DNA from: Sulfitobacter sp. THAF37
GTDB taxonomy: Bacteria; Pseudomonadota; Alphaproteobacteria; Rhodobacterales; Rhodobacteraceae
Assembly: GCF_009363555.1 (NCBI RefSeq)
Contig: NZ_CP045373.1
Span: forward strand, 124,001-188,000
DNA length: 64,000 nt
Direction: 5' to 3'
Both the position numbers and the translations under genes were made by a program. The notes under the pieces are model-generated. The model was not told where the DNA came from and did no database searches. It saw nothing but the letters and a program-made list of their open reading frames with translations. Numbering within the stretch: position 1 is the first letter of the stretch; every line of letters begins with the position of its first letter. Of this stretch, positions 26,967-36,423 are shown piece by piece.

Positions 26967-28883
26967 TCACCCTCCCAACAATTCCTCGATGAAGTCCTCC
27001 TGCCGGTCGAGCGCCGCCTTCCAATCCTTCGGCACGGCGGCTTCCCTTTCGAGCGTCTCGGGCTCGGGCTGCCCGCGTCCGGCCTCAATCGGCATCACGC
27101 TCATCGCGCGCGCTTCGCGCCGCTGCGATCGATCCCGGACAGGCGCACGTTCGGCTAGTTTCGCCTGGTCGTCTGCGCCGACCTCAAAGTCACCGCCCCA
27201 GGGCCCCACGCCCTGCACACTCGGCGGATAGGGGAACGGCTTGCCGTCCTGGCGGGCCAGCATGTCCTTGAAGAACGGATCGTCGTAATACTTGATCCGG
27301 CTAGCCTTGATAGGGTGCTGGGGCGAAGCGAGGATTATGACCTCGTCGGGATCCATGAGGCGCGCTTCCGTCTCGGAAAGTAGCGGCCGCTCTTCCAGAC
27401 GCGCCGAGGTCGAGGTCGCGCCAAGGAAGCCCTTGTTGCGACCGTACATCCGGGTCACCGCCTCGCGGGTGGTGCTGCCGACCGCGGCGGAGACCTCTTT
27501 CACCGTGCGCTGGTCCCGCGGGGTGATGTAGAGCTTCAGCCCTGCCCCGTTCTCGAGACTTTCACGGCCCTCGGGCCCGTAAATCCGATCAAGCGAAGCC
27601 AGCGACTGCGCGATCATCGCGACGCGGCCGCCATAGCTTGCCAGCGAATGGATCGCCCGCTCGAGATAGGGCATCGCCCCCATCTGCTGGAATTCGTCGA
27701 TCATCATCATGACCGGCCAGGGCTCGTCCGGGCCGGGCTCGTTCAGCCGGATCGAGGCGATGAGATCGGCGAACATCAGGCGCAAGAGCGGCGCCAGCGT
27801 CGCGATGTGATCCTCGGACACCGCGATGTAAAGCGACTGAGGGGTCTTCCGGAAGGTCGAGAAATCGAAGTCGCTCGCCTCGGTGGCCGAGCGCACCGCC
27901 GGGTTGTCCCATTGCTTGAGACCGGCCGTCATCAGCGCCTGAATGTTCGAGGTCAGCAGCCGCGACGAGGCTGAGGCCGCATTGGTCCAGAGCTCGCGCA
28001 GGATGTCTTCCTCGGCCTCGTCGGCATAGGTCTTGTACTGGGCGTTCTTGTATTCGCCCCCGGCGACGATCTTGTTCACCTCGCCGAGGTTCGGCGTGCC
28101 GCGTTGGATCGCCAGCAGACAGGCCGCAACGAAGATCGACTTGCCGGCCTCGGAAAAGGTGTCGAGCGTCTTGTTGTCCTTGTCGAGGAAGAGGTCTGCC
28201 AGGATCGAGACCTCGGTGAAGCGCTGCGCGAATGTCGGGGCCTTGGCAATCCGCGCAAGCGGGTTGTACCGATGCGTGGCATTGGCCCAATCAAACGGGC
28301 TGAACCGATAGACCTCGTCGCCGTTGAGCGCCCGGAGCCGCGCGGTCTTCTCGAAGTTCTCGCCCTTCACGTCCAGCACCACAACCGAGCCCGCAAAGCT
28401 CAGAAGATTCGGGATCACGAAGCCAACCCCCTTACCGGCCCGGGTCGGCGCGACCATCATCACATGCGGGATGGTGGTCGAGGAGATGAACTCAGCTTTG
28501 GACGTCGGGGCTCCGAGCTTGCCACAGACAAAGCCCTTGCCAGGCGCTTGAAGCATGTCGTTCTTCTTCAGCTCCGCCTTGGTCTGCCAGTGGGCCGAGC
28601 CATAGTCGTCCCGCTCCTTCTTCCAGGTCCAGGCAAGCGCCAGGGCGCCGAGGCCAATCGCCCCGAAGCCTACGGCGCCAAACCCCACCTTGAACGCTTC
28701 GGGATGCGCCGCTCGGGTGCCCGCGCTGGCTTTCCAGAGCGCCAGCATGTCAAAACTACCAAACCCGGTTTTCAGGGCCAGGGTCAGGTAGAAGGCGGCG
28801 ACGATGGTGCCGATGACGGCGCCGCAGATCACCCCGAAGAGGAGCGCGGCCCAAAGGGGGAGTGTCTTGGTCATGGTTGTCAT
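26967..28883 (-). CDS. VirD4/TraG-type conjugation coupling ATPase
   Basis: A 638-aa type IV coupling protein. Two or three N-terminal transmembrane helices (to about residue 85), Walker A APTRAGKGVGF (about 142-152), Walker B with MMMIDEFQQMG (about 370), and the motif MIAQSLASLDRIYG. It brings the relaxase-DNA complex to a secretion channel. The start is the ATG at 28883 or 28874; GGGGGAG upstream fits the latter better. No mating-pair (VirB) genes are in the window, so transfer may rely on another system. Confidence 0.92.
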   Translation of the reverse strand: MTTMTKTLPLWAALLFGVICGAVIGTIVAAFYLTLALKTGFGSFDMLALWKASAGTRAAHPEAFKVGFGAVGFGAIGLGALALAWTWKKERDDYGSAHWQTKAELKKNDMLQAPGKGFVCGKLGAPTSKAEFISSTTIPHVMMVAPTRAGKGVGFVIPNLLSFAGSVVVLDVKGENFEKTARLRALNGDEVYRFSPFDWANATHRYNPLARIAKAPTFAQRFTEVSILADLFLDKDNKTLDTFSEAGKSIFVAACLLAIQRGTPNLGEVNKIVAGGEYKNAQYKTYADEAEEDILRELWTNAASASSRLLTSNIQALMTAGLKQWDNPAVRSATEASDFDFSTFRKTPQSLYIAVSEDHIATLAPLLRLMFADLIASIRLNEPGPDEPWPVMMMIDEFQQMGAMPYLERAIHSLASYGGRVAMIAQSLASLDRIYGPEGRESLENGAGLKLYITPRDQRTVKEVSAAVGSTTREAVTRMYGRNKGFLGATSTSARLEERPLLSETEARLMDPDEVIILASPQHPIKASRIKYYDDPFFKDMLARQDGKPFPYPPSVQGVGPWGGDFEVGADDQAKLAERAPVRDRSQRREARAMSVMPIEAGRGQPEPETLEREAAVPKDWKAALDRQEDFIEELLGG

Positions 28884-28890
28884 CTCCCCC

Positions 28891-30831
28891 TTAGAATTCC
28901 ATCTCGTCATCGAGACCACGATCTAGTGTTTTGTTTCGGGCAAGTTCACGCCCCATTTCCTGCGCCTCTTGCTGGCCGCGCATCCGCGCCACCTCCGTCG
29001 CCTTGTCCTGCTGCAACCCGGCGGCGCGGTCGGTGAAGACTTGGTCGCCGGTCTCCTCAAACGTCATCTCGAGGAATTCCTGCGTGACGGTGATCTGGTC
29101 GAGCTTGCTCGGAAGGGCCGCGTCCAGCACCTCGTAGTTGCCGCGGCGAAGTGCAGCCAAACCCTCCTCACCCAACTCCTTGAAGAGCTCGGATTGCAGG
29201 GTCCGCTCAACCACCTCTTCCTGTTCCTCGGTGAGCTTGCCGTCCCGAAGCATGTCGGCCAGGTCCTGCAGGTAGGGATTGGGCGTCCGGTCGTCTTCGT
29301 CGATGAGGGGCAGTGTCGCCTCCTCTTCGTCCGCGAGGGTTCGGCCGATCTCGACGCCCAGTTCCTTCGCCCGCTCCATCAGTGCGTCCATCACGCCGTC
29401 GACCTTTTCGAGCGCGGCATCGAGCTGGTCGTCACTCGCGGTCTCCACGCTGAGACCGTCCTTGGCCAGCACCGCGTTCATGTCGCGCTCGACCCAGTCT
29501 TGCGCCATGCCGTAGTTGCGCGTGCCGCCGGCAGTGATCCGGGCTACCAGCTCCTCGCTGTCCATGCCCACCTCCTCGGCGCGCTCGAGCACGTAGCGCA
29601 GCCCCTCGTCATTGCCGGATTGCAGCGCCGCAATCAGCACTTCGCTGCCCGCCCCCGGCGGATAGGGTTCTTCGAGCTGCTTTCCAAACCGTGCGCGCAG
29701 CTCCGGGTCAGGCACCATCTGCGAGAGGTCCGCGATGATCGGCGCGGCCTTGGCCTCGAAGGCGGCGCGCTCGGCCGGGTCCAATTCCTCGGCCTTGAGC
29801 CTCAGCGCCTCGATCGTGCGCTCGGAATAGTCGATCGCATCACCGACGGTCTTGATGTCCTTCATGTCTATCTCTCCTTCGGTGAAGTTCCAGGGCGTGC
29901 CGGAGCCGAGACCGTCTGCCATGCCGCGCACGGCGCGCGCCATGTGACGCTGGTCCATCCGGTCCAGCAGGTCGGCGAGGTACTTGTAGTCCTTGGCGAA
30001 GCCCACCACCTGCGCCTGCGCCATGGCGGATTCCTGGGCCGTCATGACGATCTCGCGCGGAAGGCGGGCCTCTTCCTTGGCGCGGTAGATCTCCTCAATC
30101 CCGGCGGGCTTCTCGAAAATGCCGCGCTCGAGCCGGGTGGTGGCGTCGAGCGTCACGCCGTAGCCTTCAGCGATCTCGGCCTGCTTCTCGCGCATCAGCT
30201 GCGGCGACATCACGCCCTCGGCCCAGCAAGAGAACCAGGTGCCGTTTTCGACGCCGCGATTGTTCAGGATGATATGGGCATGCTTGTGCGCCCGGTCGTC
30301 ATGGACCGCGAGGACATAGTCCCACTGATCGCCATATTCCCCGCTCTCGAAGAAATGCTCCGTCCAGTCCATGGCGATGTCGCACACCTGATCGACCGTC
30401 ACGTCGGTCGGGAACGAGAGCAGCATGTGCGAGGTGAACCCGAGCTTGGTCGAGCCGCGCCAGGTCCCGGCCCAATCCTCGATGATGTCTTCTTTCTGCT
30501 CCTCAGAAAGCACCGCCGCATCGGTCAGCGCGTTGGTCATCGTCGAATAGGTGTATACCGCCTTGTCGTTGATGTAGGAAATCTGCGCCCCGAGGCTACA
30601 CCTCGTCTTGCAGCCTCCTGCCCGGATCCGTTTGAACACCGCAGCCCGGCTCTGCCCTGAAGCCACTTTCAGCGCGTTGCGCGCCGACATGGATCCGACG
30701 CGCGAGAAACTTCGCCCCTGCCGACGCCCCGCCAGCCGCGCGTCGATCCGCGCCGCGGCCTGACCCCGGATACGCTCATCCTCCCAGAGCCGGCCCATGA
30801 CCGAGGCATAGAGGGCGAGCGGATCAGCCAT
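28891..30831 (-). CDS. VirD2-like conjugative relaxase
   Basis: A 646-aa nicking enzyme. The metal-binding triad lies in HDDRAHKHAHIILNN (about 175-190), a three-His motif of the MobP/VirD2 group. The catalytic Tyr is likely in the region IDDKAVYTYS or its neighbours (about 95-105), where ISYINDKAVYTYS is seen. The long Glu-rich C-terminal part (330-646) probably binds accessory or coupling proteins. It cuts oriT and stays bound to the transferred strand. Confidence 0.9.
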   Translation of the reverse strand: MADPLALYASVMGRLWEDERIRGQAAARIDARLAGRRQGRSFSRVGSMSARNALKVASGQSRAAVFKRIRAGGCKTRCSLGAQISYINDKAVYTYSTMTNALTDAAVLSEEQKEDIIEDWAGTWRGSTKLGFTSHMLLSFPTDVTVDQVCDIAMDWTEHFFESGEYGDQWDYVLAVHDDRAHKHAHIILNNRGVENGTWFSCWAEGVMSPQLMREKQAEIAEGYGVTLDATTRLERGIFEKPAGIEEIYRAKEEARLPREIVMTAQESAMAQAQVVGFAKDYKYLADLLDRMDQRHMARAVRGMADGLGSGTPWNFTEGEIDMKDIKTVGDAIDYSERTIEALRLKAEELDPAERAAFEAKAAPIIADLSQMVPDPELRARFGKQLEEPYPPGAGSEVLIAALQSGNDEGLRYVLERAEEVGMDSEELVARITAGGTRNYGMAQDWVERDMNAVLAKDGLSVETASDDQLDAALEKVDGVMDALMERAKELGVEIGRTLADEEEATLPLIDEDDRTPNPYLQDLADMLRDGKLTEEQEEVVERTLQSELFKELGEEGLAALRRGNYEVLDAALPSKLDQITVTQEFLEMTFEETGDQVFTDRAAGLQQDKATEVARMRGQQEAQEMGRELARNKTLDRGLDDEMEF

Positions 30832-31444
30832 TCCTGACGAGCCTCAAACCTGTCACGGTCTCGCGCGGGGTGCCCTCCAGAACCGCGCCATCCGCCCCCT
30901 GCCCTTCTTCCCTTTGCGGCCACTCCTGATGACGCAGCGCTTGCGCCGCATCCTTCATCCGGCCCATCTCACGGCTCATCGACTGCGCAAGATCGAGCAG
31001 TTCGATCAGCACTGCGCGATCCGCCGCCGAGACCTCCAGCCGACCGCGATGGACCGCCTTGGCGAGCACCATGCCAGCGTCGCTCACATCCTTCGCCTGT
31101 CGCCATGCGGCGCAAAATTCGGCGACCAGATCACGGGGCACATCGAGGAAACCGCACCGTCCGCGCAGCACCGCATTGAGCGCCTGTGACCGGTTGGAAA
31201 AACCCCGTTCGCGCCACTCGGCATCGAACGCTGCAAGCTCAGACTGACTAGCCCGGAAAGCCACTGTCTCGCTCGGATCGCGCGCTGCGATCCCCTCGCC
31301 CGCCTCCTCTTTCGCGAGCCGGTTCACGTGGCGCGGAGAGATACCGAACGCCGCCGCCAGCTCCTTCGCGCTCTCGCCCGCCGTGAAGCGCCGCGCCACT
31401 TCGATGCGCTCTTCAAGCTTCAGGTTTTTCGCTGGCCTCGGCAC
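30824..31444 (-). CDS. MobC-like relaxosome accessory protein
   Basis: A 206-aa protein with an N-terminal helix-turn-helix (ERIEVARRFTAGESAKELAAAFGISPRHVNRL) followed by a ribbon-helix-helix-like part (TVAFRASQSELAAFDAEW...GFSNRSQALNAVLRG), as in MobC/TraJ accessory proteins that bind oriT. The GTG at 31444 follows GGGAG; the stop overlaps the relaxase start by 8 bp. Confidence 0.8.
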   Translation of the reverse strand: MPRPAKNLKLEERIEVARRFTAGESAKELAAAFGISPRHVNRLAKEEAGEGIAARDPSETVAFRASQSELAAFDAEWRERGFSNRSQALNAVLRGRCGFLDVPRDLVAEFCAAWRQAKDVSDAGMVLAKAVHRGRLEVSAADRAVLIELLDLAQSMSREMGRMKDAAQALRHQEWPQREEGQGADGAVLEGTPRETVTGLRLVRNG

Positions 31445-31969
31445 TAGGGCGTTCTCCCGCTGCCAGAAAAAGATTGCATGCGCAGACGCGCGCGAGGCAG
31501 CGATTGCTCGCAATCGCTTTCGCGTGCGGCGGAGCATTCAGCTTTGCGGGAAACGCCCATGACAGACCCCTCGGACAAAATGTGCAAACATTGGCCATAT
31601 CCTGCCAACGTCTTCCTTCTCTCCTTTGCTTATACTTCAATACATCACATTGCGCAATATAACGTTTTGCATGCTGTGTCTTTTTGCTGGCAATAGGGTG
31701 CAGTCAAGACTGCTCCGCAGCGCGACATGGAACGCCGCCGTCCTCATCGATGCGCGGCAATCTGGTCGAATTAATCTGCCTAAACTTGCGCTGGAGCAGC
31801 ACGCGATGTCAGGCAAACCGAGCGCCCGAGCCGGTAACGGATCGGGCGCGAAGAACACGAAAACGGCCCGCGCGAGATAGCGCGGGTCCCACCATTCGAG
31901 GGCGTCACGAAGCTTCTGAGAGACGGTGTCAAACCCCTGCGGATCAGTAGACCCGCAGGGGTGTCTGGG
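31445..31969. other. Non-coding region, likely oriT and promoters
   Basis: No convincing gene. It holds the perfect inverted repeat AGCGATTG-ctcg-CAATCGCT (31499-31518), the palindrome ATTGCGCAAT (31649-31658) in an AT-rich stretch, and the hairpins CCCGCGC/GCGCGGG (31867-31886) and CCCCTGCGG/CCGCAGGGG (31934-31961). Placed directly upstream of mobC-relaxase-virD4, it is where oriT is expected. Confidence 0.5.
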
Positions 31970-31980
31970 TCAGTGACCCA
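31966..31980. repeat. 15-bp palindrome over the stop of the small gene
   Basis: TGGGTCA-g-TGACCCA, including the stop codon of the 58-aa gene. With the stronger stem at 31934-31961 just beyond, it may form part of the terminator of this leftward gene. Confidence 0.4.
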
Positions 31981-32146
31981 GTCCCTGAGAGCGCAGGTCG
32001 TCGTAGCGGCTGCGGGCGATCAGCGCCTCGGTCTCGAGGCTGTCGAGTGTCTCGGGATGGGCGTCTTCATCAAACGCGGCGAGGTAGGCATCAAAGGCCA
32101 TGTCGGCTTGCAGTTCGGCGAGGTCGATGGATTGTTCGAGTGTCAT
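31970..32146 (-). CDS. 58-aa acidic plasmid protein of unknown function
   Basis: Starts MTLEQSIDLAELQADMAFDA; helical and acidic, with no membrane segment. The ATG at 32146 follows AAGGAT at good spacing. It is encoded between the likely oriT region and DUF736 on the same strand as the mobilization genes. No function can be assigned. Confidence 0.65.
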   Translation of the reverse strand: MTLEQSIDLAELQADMAFDAYLAAFDEDAHPETLDSLETEALIARSRYDDLRSQGLGH

Positions 32147-32748
32147 GGTGTGATCCTTTCCGTTGATCGTCGTTGGACGGATCGTGGAAAAGACCGGGGG
32201 CATGAGAGCGGGCTGCACCCGGCACGGGGCGGAATGAAATGGAGCACGCCGGGGGCAGGTTTGTTGTGAGCGGTGCACCGCAGCGCTCAAGGCGCAGCCG
32301 TCCAGAAACCTGCCCCCAGCGTTGCCGGCCGCTCGACCCCGGGCTAGCGATCTGAGAGGCCAACAGGTCGACGGAAAGGCGCGCGACGGTGGCCCTGACG
32401 TGAGACGTCGCCCCCCGGACGCATGACGTTGATCTGCGGTTTACACCCTCGCGGCAAAGGGTGAGTTCGGCACCCTGGCAGCCTCGCCAACACGACCCAA
32501 GCGCGGGTTGCTCGACTGAGAGAAGGGGTGCGCTTACCTCGCACAGTGGGCTCCCATTTTTCCCCTGCTGACTTTCGGCTCACCCTCGGGTTCGCGCGAT
32601 CCACTCTGTCCCTCAACAGAACGATCAAAGCTGCTTCTGCGATCGATCCAGTCAGACTATCCGCCTCGGTGTCAGCGTCCGAAATATGCCGCATCCTTCT
32701 GACACGGGTTTCGGACCCGAACCGCTGCCATTCCTCATAACGAGAAAT
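32147..32748. other. Region without a recognisable gene
   Basis: About 600 bp upstream of the 58-aa gene. Open frames here have codon use unlike the neighbours and no ribosome binding sites. It may hold the promoter of the small gene; I see nothing else. Confidence 0.4.
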
Positions 32749-32780
32749 AGCCAGACCGCCGGAGCGGTCTGGCCCTTGGC

Positions 32781-33119
32781 TTAGGCGGCGTCTTTCGGGC
32801 CCCAGGGGATGACGGCCTGCAGGGACAGATCGTCCTGGTTCGCGGCCTTGCCGAGGTTGGCGTTGAAGCCGTGGTCGCGGATGGTCAGCGTGTAGTAGTC
32901 GGCACCGGTCTCCTTGTTCTGCTTCTTCCAGATGCCGCCGCACTCGACCAGCTTGCCGCGCGGGGAGCGGCCGAGGACGCGGTGCGTGGGGGCCATCGGG
33001 TTCGTGCTCGCGACGGGCTCGACCGTGATGTCGAGGTCGAAGGTCAGGGTCGAGATGGAGCCTGTGCCCTTGGCGGTCTCGATGTCGGCGCTGGTGAATT
33101 TGATGCAGTTCGTGGTCAT
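32781..33119 (-). CDS. DUF736 family plasmid protein (copy 1)
   Basis: A 112-aa protein of the DUF736 family, common on alphaproteobacterial plasmids; its function is not known. It has predicted beta strands (TLTFDLDITVEPV, GKLVECGGIWKKQNKETG) ending in LQAVIPWGPKDAA. The ATG at 33119 follows AAGGAGAAG. It differs from copy 2 at three residues only, all conservative, which points to a recent duplication or gene conversion with purifying selection. Confidence 0.92.
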   Translation of the reverse strand: MTTNCIKFTSADIETAKGTGSISTLTFDLDITVEPVASTNPMAPTHRVLGRSPRGKLVECGGIWKKQNKETGADYYTLTIRDHGFNANLGKAANQDDLSLQAVIPWGPKDAA

Positions 33120-33239
33120 TGCTCTTCTCCTTGTTTGCGTTGCAATGATGGTCACCTTGCAGCTGGCCAAGGCCCGGGCACACCGAAGGCGAAGCGTAGC
33201 GGAGAGGGGCAGGTGCCGGTCTTTTTGCTCCGCGAGGAA

Positions 33240-33254
33240 TGACCCGCAGGGTCA
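33240..33254 (-). promoter_or_regulatory. Conserved leader hairpin of DUF736 copy 1
   Basis: Minus-strand stem TGACCC / GGGTCA with loop TGC, about 120 nt upstream of the start. It has the same form as at 53676 and a covarying form at 55655. Confidence 0.55.
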
Positions 33255-33599
33255 GGGGAAAAAGATCGGCGGCAACCTTTGTGGACGGGACGACAGCTGC
33301 GACCAGCATGTCATGCAACTCAGACAAAGGGAGAAGTGCGTTGGCCGCTAAGGAAGGATGGTGAACAGCCGTCAAAGATGCCAGAGGGCGCATGTTGATG
33401 CATGGATCATAGCTGGAGCAGGCATTTTCGGATCCATGTCACTTGCCAGATTCCCGACGCACCCACCTTGCGACGACAGCGAAAACTTGCTGTGACAAAG
33501 AAGTGCTACCGGGGGTATCGTAAGAGCGAAATTTTGGACCAAATCGTTTTCGGGCACAGACAAACTAAGCCGAAGTACAAGAAGTGAGGCAAAATAGCT

Positions 33600-34625
33600 T
33601 TGGAACTAGAAGAACTCGCAAAGCAGTGCCAAAACTGTGCACAGCATAGCCCAGTGATAGTCTTGGGCAGCGGGGCCTCGATACCGCATGGCATTCGTGG
33701 CATGGGGGATTTGGCCGTTTGGCTCCGCGATAATGTACAGGCCGACGATGGACCGGAAGTCGATGCCTGGACACTTGTTAGAACAGCCTTGGCCGCTGGA
33801 GATCATTTAGAAGCAGCACTAGAAAACAAGCCTCTACCCGACTCCTTGGTTGTCAAGATTGTCCGAAGTACCTGGGACTTCATCGCTCAGGGCGATTATA
33901 GCCTGCTCAAATCAGCTATAAAGACCGAGACCATTTTTCCGCTCCGCACCCTATTCACAGGTTTATTCCGAAGTACAAACCGCAATATCCATGTCGTAAC
34001 AACAAACTACGACCGCGTTGCAGAGTATGCAGCCGATTCAGGCGGCTACATCCACAACACGGGTTTCCTTCCGGGCTATCTGCGACGGGCCGATGGGGCG
34101 GAGAATCTGATTTTCAAACAAGGGGCCAATTTGGCGCGGACGGTCACAGTCTGGAAAGTCCACGGGTCTCTTGATTGGTTTTCAGACCCGCATGGGGGTG
34201 TGATGTCGCTACCGATGACGAGCGAGTTGCCCGATGGTTTGGTTCCGTTGATCGTCACGCCAGGTGTAAGCAAATATCAGCGGACGCACGACGAGCCCTT
34301 TCGGAGCGCGATACAGGGCGCCGATCGTGTGTTGAGTGCCGCGACCGCATTCATTTGCATAGGATACGGGTTCCGCGACGGCCATATCCATCCGAAGCTG
34401 ATGACGCGTTGTCGTGTGCATGACGTTCCCATCCTTGTCGCAGCGCGCACCTTAACGCCCGAAGCCAAGGATTTTCTCAAGAACAACGCCGGGCGTCACT
34501 ACCTCGCGCTCGAGAACCACGATGAGGGGACGATGGTTTACAACCGTGACAGCCCAGACGGTATTGTTGTTACCGGGGGCAAATATTGGGAGTTGCCTGC
34601 ATTGAACGAATTGATTGGGTTTTAG
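33600..34625 (+). CDS. SIR2-family NADase of a SIR2-HerA defence system
   Basis: A 341-aa SIR2-like protein: nucleotide-binding GSGASIPHG (about 22-30), VVTTNYDRV (about 132-140), KVHGSLDWF with the catalytic His (about 186), and CIGYGFRDGHIHP. In prokaryotic defence, SIR2 proteins deplete NAD+ after phage sensing. The start is a TTG at 33600 with GAGG upstream. The herA gene follows after 9 bp, the arrangement described for SIR2-HerA anti-phage systems. AT content is higher than in its neighbours, suggesting transfer. Confidence 0.9.
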   Translation: MELEELAKQCQNCAQHSPVIVLGSGASIPHGIRGMGDLAVWLRDNVQADDGPEVDAWTLVRTALAAGDHLEAALENKPLPDSLVVKIVRSTWDFIAQGDYSLLKSAIKTETIFPLRTLFTGLFRSTNRNIHVVTTNYDRVAEYAADSGGYIHNTGFLPGYLRRADGAENLIFKQGANLARTVTVWKVHGSLDWFSDPHGGVMSLPMTSELPDGLVPLIVTPGVSKYQRTHDEPFRSAIQGADRVLSAATAFICIGYGFRDGHIHPKLMTRCRVHDVPILVAARTLTPEAKDFLKNNAGRHYLALENHDEGTMVYNRDSPDGIVVTGGKYWELPALNELIGF

Positions 34626-34634
34626 GAGGAAGAG

Positions 34635-36380
34635 TTGGGCATACTTGATTTCAACGATGATGAAAGTCTCGGCAAAATTATTGCCGTCGATACTGCCACT
34701 GTGACGGTGCGAGTCGATGAACTTGAACGCCTCAAACGGATTCAGGTCAATCGGTTGACCGCGATCAGAAGCTCGAAAGCCGGGCAGCACTTAATCGGGA
34801 TAGTTTCGCGCATCACACGCAAAGCAGGTGACGAAACTGCAATAGACGGGTCTGAGGAGGATCCGGAAGCCGCGCTCCCCGAAAACAACCTCGTTCGGGT
34901 CGCTCTGATTGGAACACTCGTAGACAAGGAGGGGCTGAAAGAGAACGTCTTTAAGCGCACCCTAGAGACTGTGCCCGAAATCGATGCGGATTGCTTTTCC
35001 TTGGAAGGTCAGCGCCTGACAGACTTCATGCAGGTCATTTCGCAGGTTTCCGGCGACGGCCCGCAGCTTGATCTTGGTCGCTATGCTTTGGACGAGGACG
35101 CGCGGGCCTTCTTGAACGGCAACCGTCTGTTCCAACGTCATGCCATCGTGGTCGGTAGCACTGGCAGCGGCAAATCGTACACAACTGCGCGGCTCCTAGA
35201 CCAGATTGCCGGTCTTCCACAAGCCAACGTAATCTTGTTCGATATCCATGGTGAGTACCAGACCCTCGATAGCGACGAGTTTCGGCATCTACGCATCGCT
35301 GGGCCGGGGGACATTGGACACGATCGCCGACTGGCCGACGGTGTTCTACATCTACCGTTCTGGCTTCTCGGCTATGAGGCATTGGTCGCTTTGTTTGTAG
35401 ATCGGTCCGATCAGAACGCTCCGAACCAAGCCATGCTCATGACGCGCTGTATCACCGATGCGAAGCGCGCAATGCTTGATCCGGGAAAACACGCCGACAT
35501 TCTTGCAAATTTCACTATCGATAGCCCCGTGCCTTTCGATATCGACAGTGTCCACAAGCAACTATCTGACTTGAACGAACAAATGGTTCCGGGCGCTAAC
35601 AACAAGGATAAGCAAGGACCATACTTCGACAAGCTCAGCCGCTTAATCGCGCGATTTGAAGCCAAACGAAATGATCGCAGGCTTGGGTTCATATTTCAGC
35701 CGCCAGCAGCCTGTATGGATATGGCCTGGCTGTCGGAGGTAACGCATTTCCTGATAGGCGGGCGCGGATCGCAAGCTGATGGCAAGGGTGGGATCAAGAT
35801 CATCAATTTCTCGGAAGTGCCGTCCGACATCCTGCCGCTCATGGTCAGCTTGATTGCTCGGCTGATATTCACAGTCAGCCAGTGGACGCCACCAGACAAC
35901 CGTCATCCCATCGCATTGTTCTGCGATGAGGCACATCTGTATATCCCGGAGCGTGCATCGTCAGAGTCAGCCGATGAGATCTCTGTCGGGATTTTCGAGA
36001 GGATCGCCAAAGAAGGCAGGAAATACGGTGTTGGACTAGTGGTTATCAGCCAAAGACCATCCGAAGTGAACCGCACCGTTCTGAGCCAGTGCAACAATGT
36101 CATTGCGATGCGGCTGACCAACGGCGACGATCAATCCGTGATCAAACGGTTGCTGCCTGACAGCCTCGGCGGGTTTGGTGATCTTCTACCGGTCCTCGAC
36201 ATCGGTGAGGCATTGGTGGTCGGCGATGCGAGCTTGCTTCCGACGCGAGTTGTGGTGTCCGAGCCGCGCTTCAAGCCCAATAGCGCGACAGTCAATTTCT
36301 GGGATCGTTGGAGTGACGCGGCACCAGTTGCGGGAACGGAAGATGCCGTCCTTTCTTGGCGGAGACAAAGCAATCACTAG
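34635..36380 (+). CDS. HerA-type DNA translocase/ATPase of SIR2-HerA
   Basis: A 581-aa hexameric-type ATPase: N-terminal HAS-barrel-like strands (about 1-60), Walker A GSTGSGKSYT (about 173), Walker B FCDEAHLYIP (about 430), and VISQRPSEVNRTV. HerA assembles with the SIR2 subunit and controls its NADase activity. The TTG at 34635 follows GGAGGAAGAG. It ends 43 bp from the convergent helicase gene of the Shango set. Confidence 0.9.
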   Translation: MGILDFNDDESLGKIIAVDTATVTVRVDELERLKRIQVNRLTAIRSSKAGQHLIGIVSRITRKAGDETAIDGSEEDPEAALPENNLVRVALIGTLVDKEGLKENVFKRTLETVPEIDADCFSLEGQRLTDFMQVISQVSGDGPQLDLGRYALDEDARAFLNGNRLFQRHAIVVGSTGSGKSYTTARLLDQIAGLPQANVILFDIHGEYQTLDSDEFRHLRIAGPGDIGHDRRLADGVLHLPFWLLGYEALVALFVDRSDQNAPNQAMLMTRCITDAKRAMLDPGKHADILANFTIDSPVPFDIDSVHKQLSDLNEQMVPGANNKDKQGPYFDKLSRLIARFEAKRNDRRLGFIFQPPAACMDMAWLSEVTHFLIGGRGSQADGKGGIKIINFSEVPSDILPLMVSLIARLIFTVSQWTPPDNRHPIALFCDEAHLYIPERASSESADEISVGIFERIAKEGRKYGVGLVVISQRPSEVNRTVLSQCNNVIAMRLTNGDDQSVIKRLLPDSLGGFGDLLPVLDIGEALVVGDASLLPTRVVVSEPRFKPNSATVNFWDRWSDAAPVAGTEDAVLSWRRQSNH

Positions 36381-36423
36381 CCCTAGGAGCGATGAAAACA
36401 GTCAACGAGTATTGCCGCACATA

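Larger units (their letters stand above)
32749..33374. repeat. Direct repeat copy 1 (DUF736 locus)
   Basis: About 626 bp, roughly 93-95% identical by eye to 53188-53814 in the same orientation. It covers the DUF736 gene and about 250 bp of its leader. Similarity begins abruptly at the CAGACCGCCGGAGCGG block after the gene and ends near GTGAACAGCCG. Confidence 0.9.

Noticed and set aside
28969..30660. A 563-codon open frame opposite to the relaxase gene
   Set aside because: It lies wholly antisense to a relaxase with clear motifs. Its composition (His/Leu/Arg/Val-rich, no motif) is that of a GC-rich shadow frame.
31934..31980. Cluster of palindromes considered as a CRISPR or integron attachment array
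   Set aside because: The units are different from each other and not regularly spaced, there is no cas or intI gene nearby, and a terminator or oriT role explains them better.
32344..33393. A 349-codon leftward open frame across the DUF736 locus
   Set aside because: It reads another frame of the DUF736 gene and its leader. The equivalent frame in copy 2 is broken into pieces, so it is not conserved.
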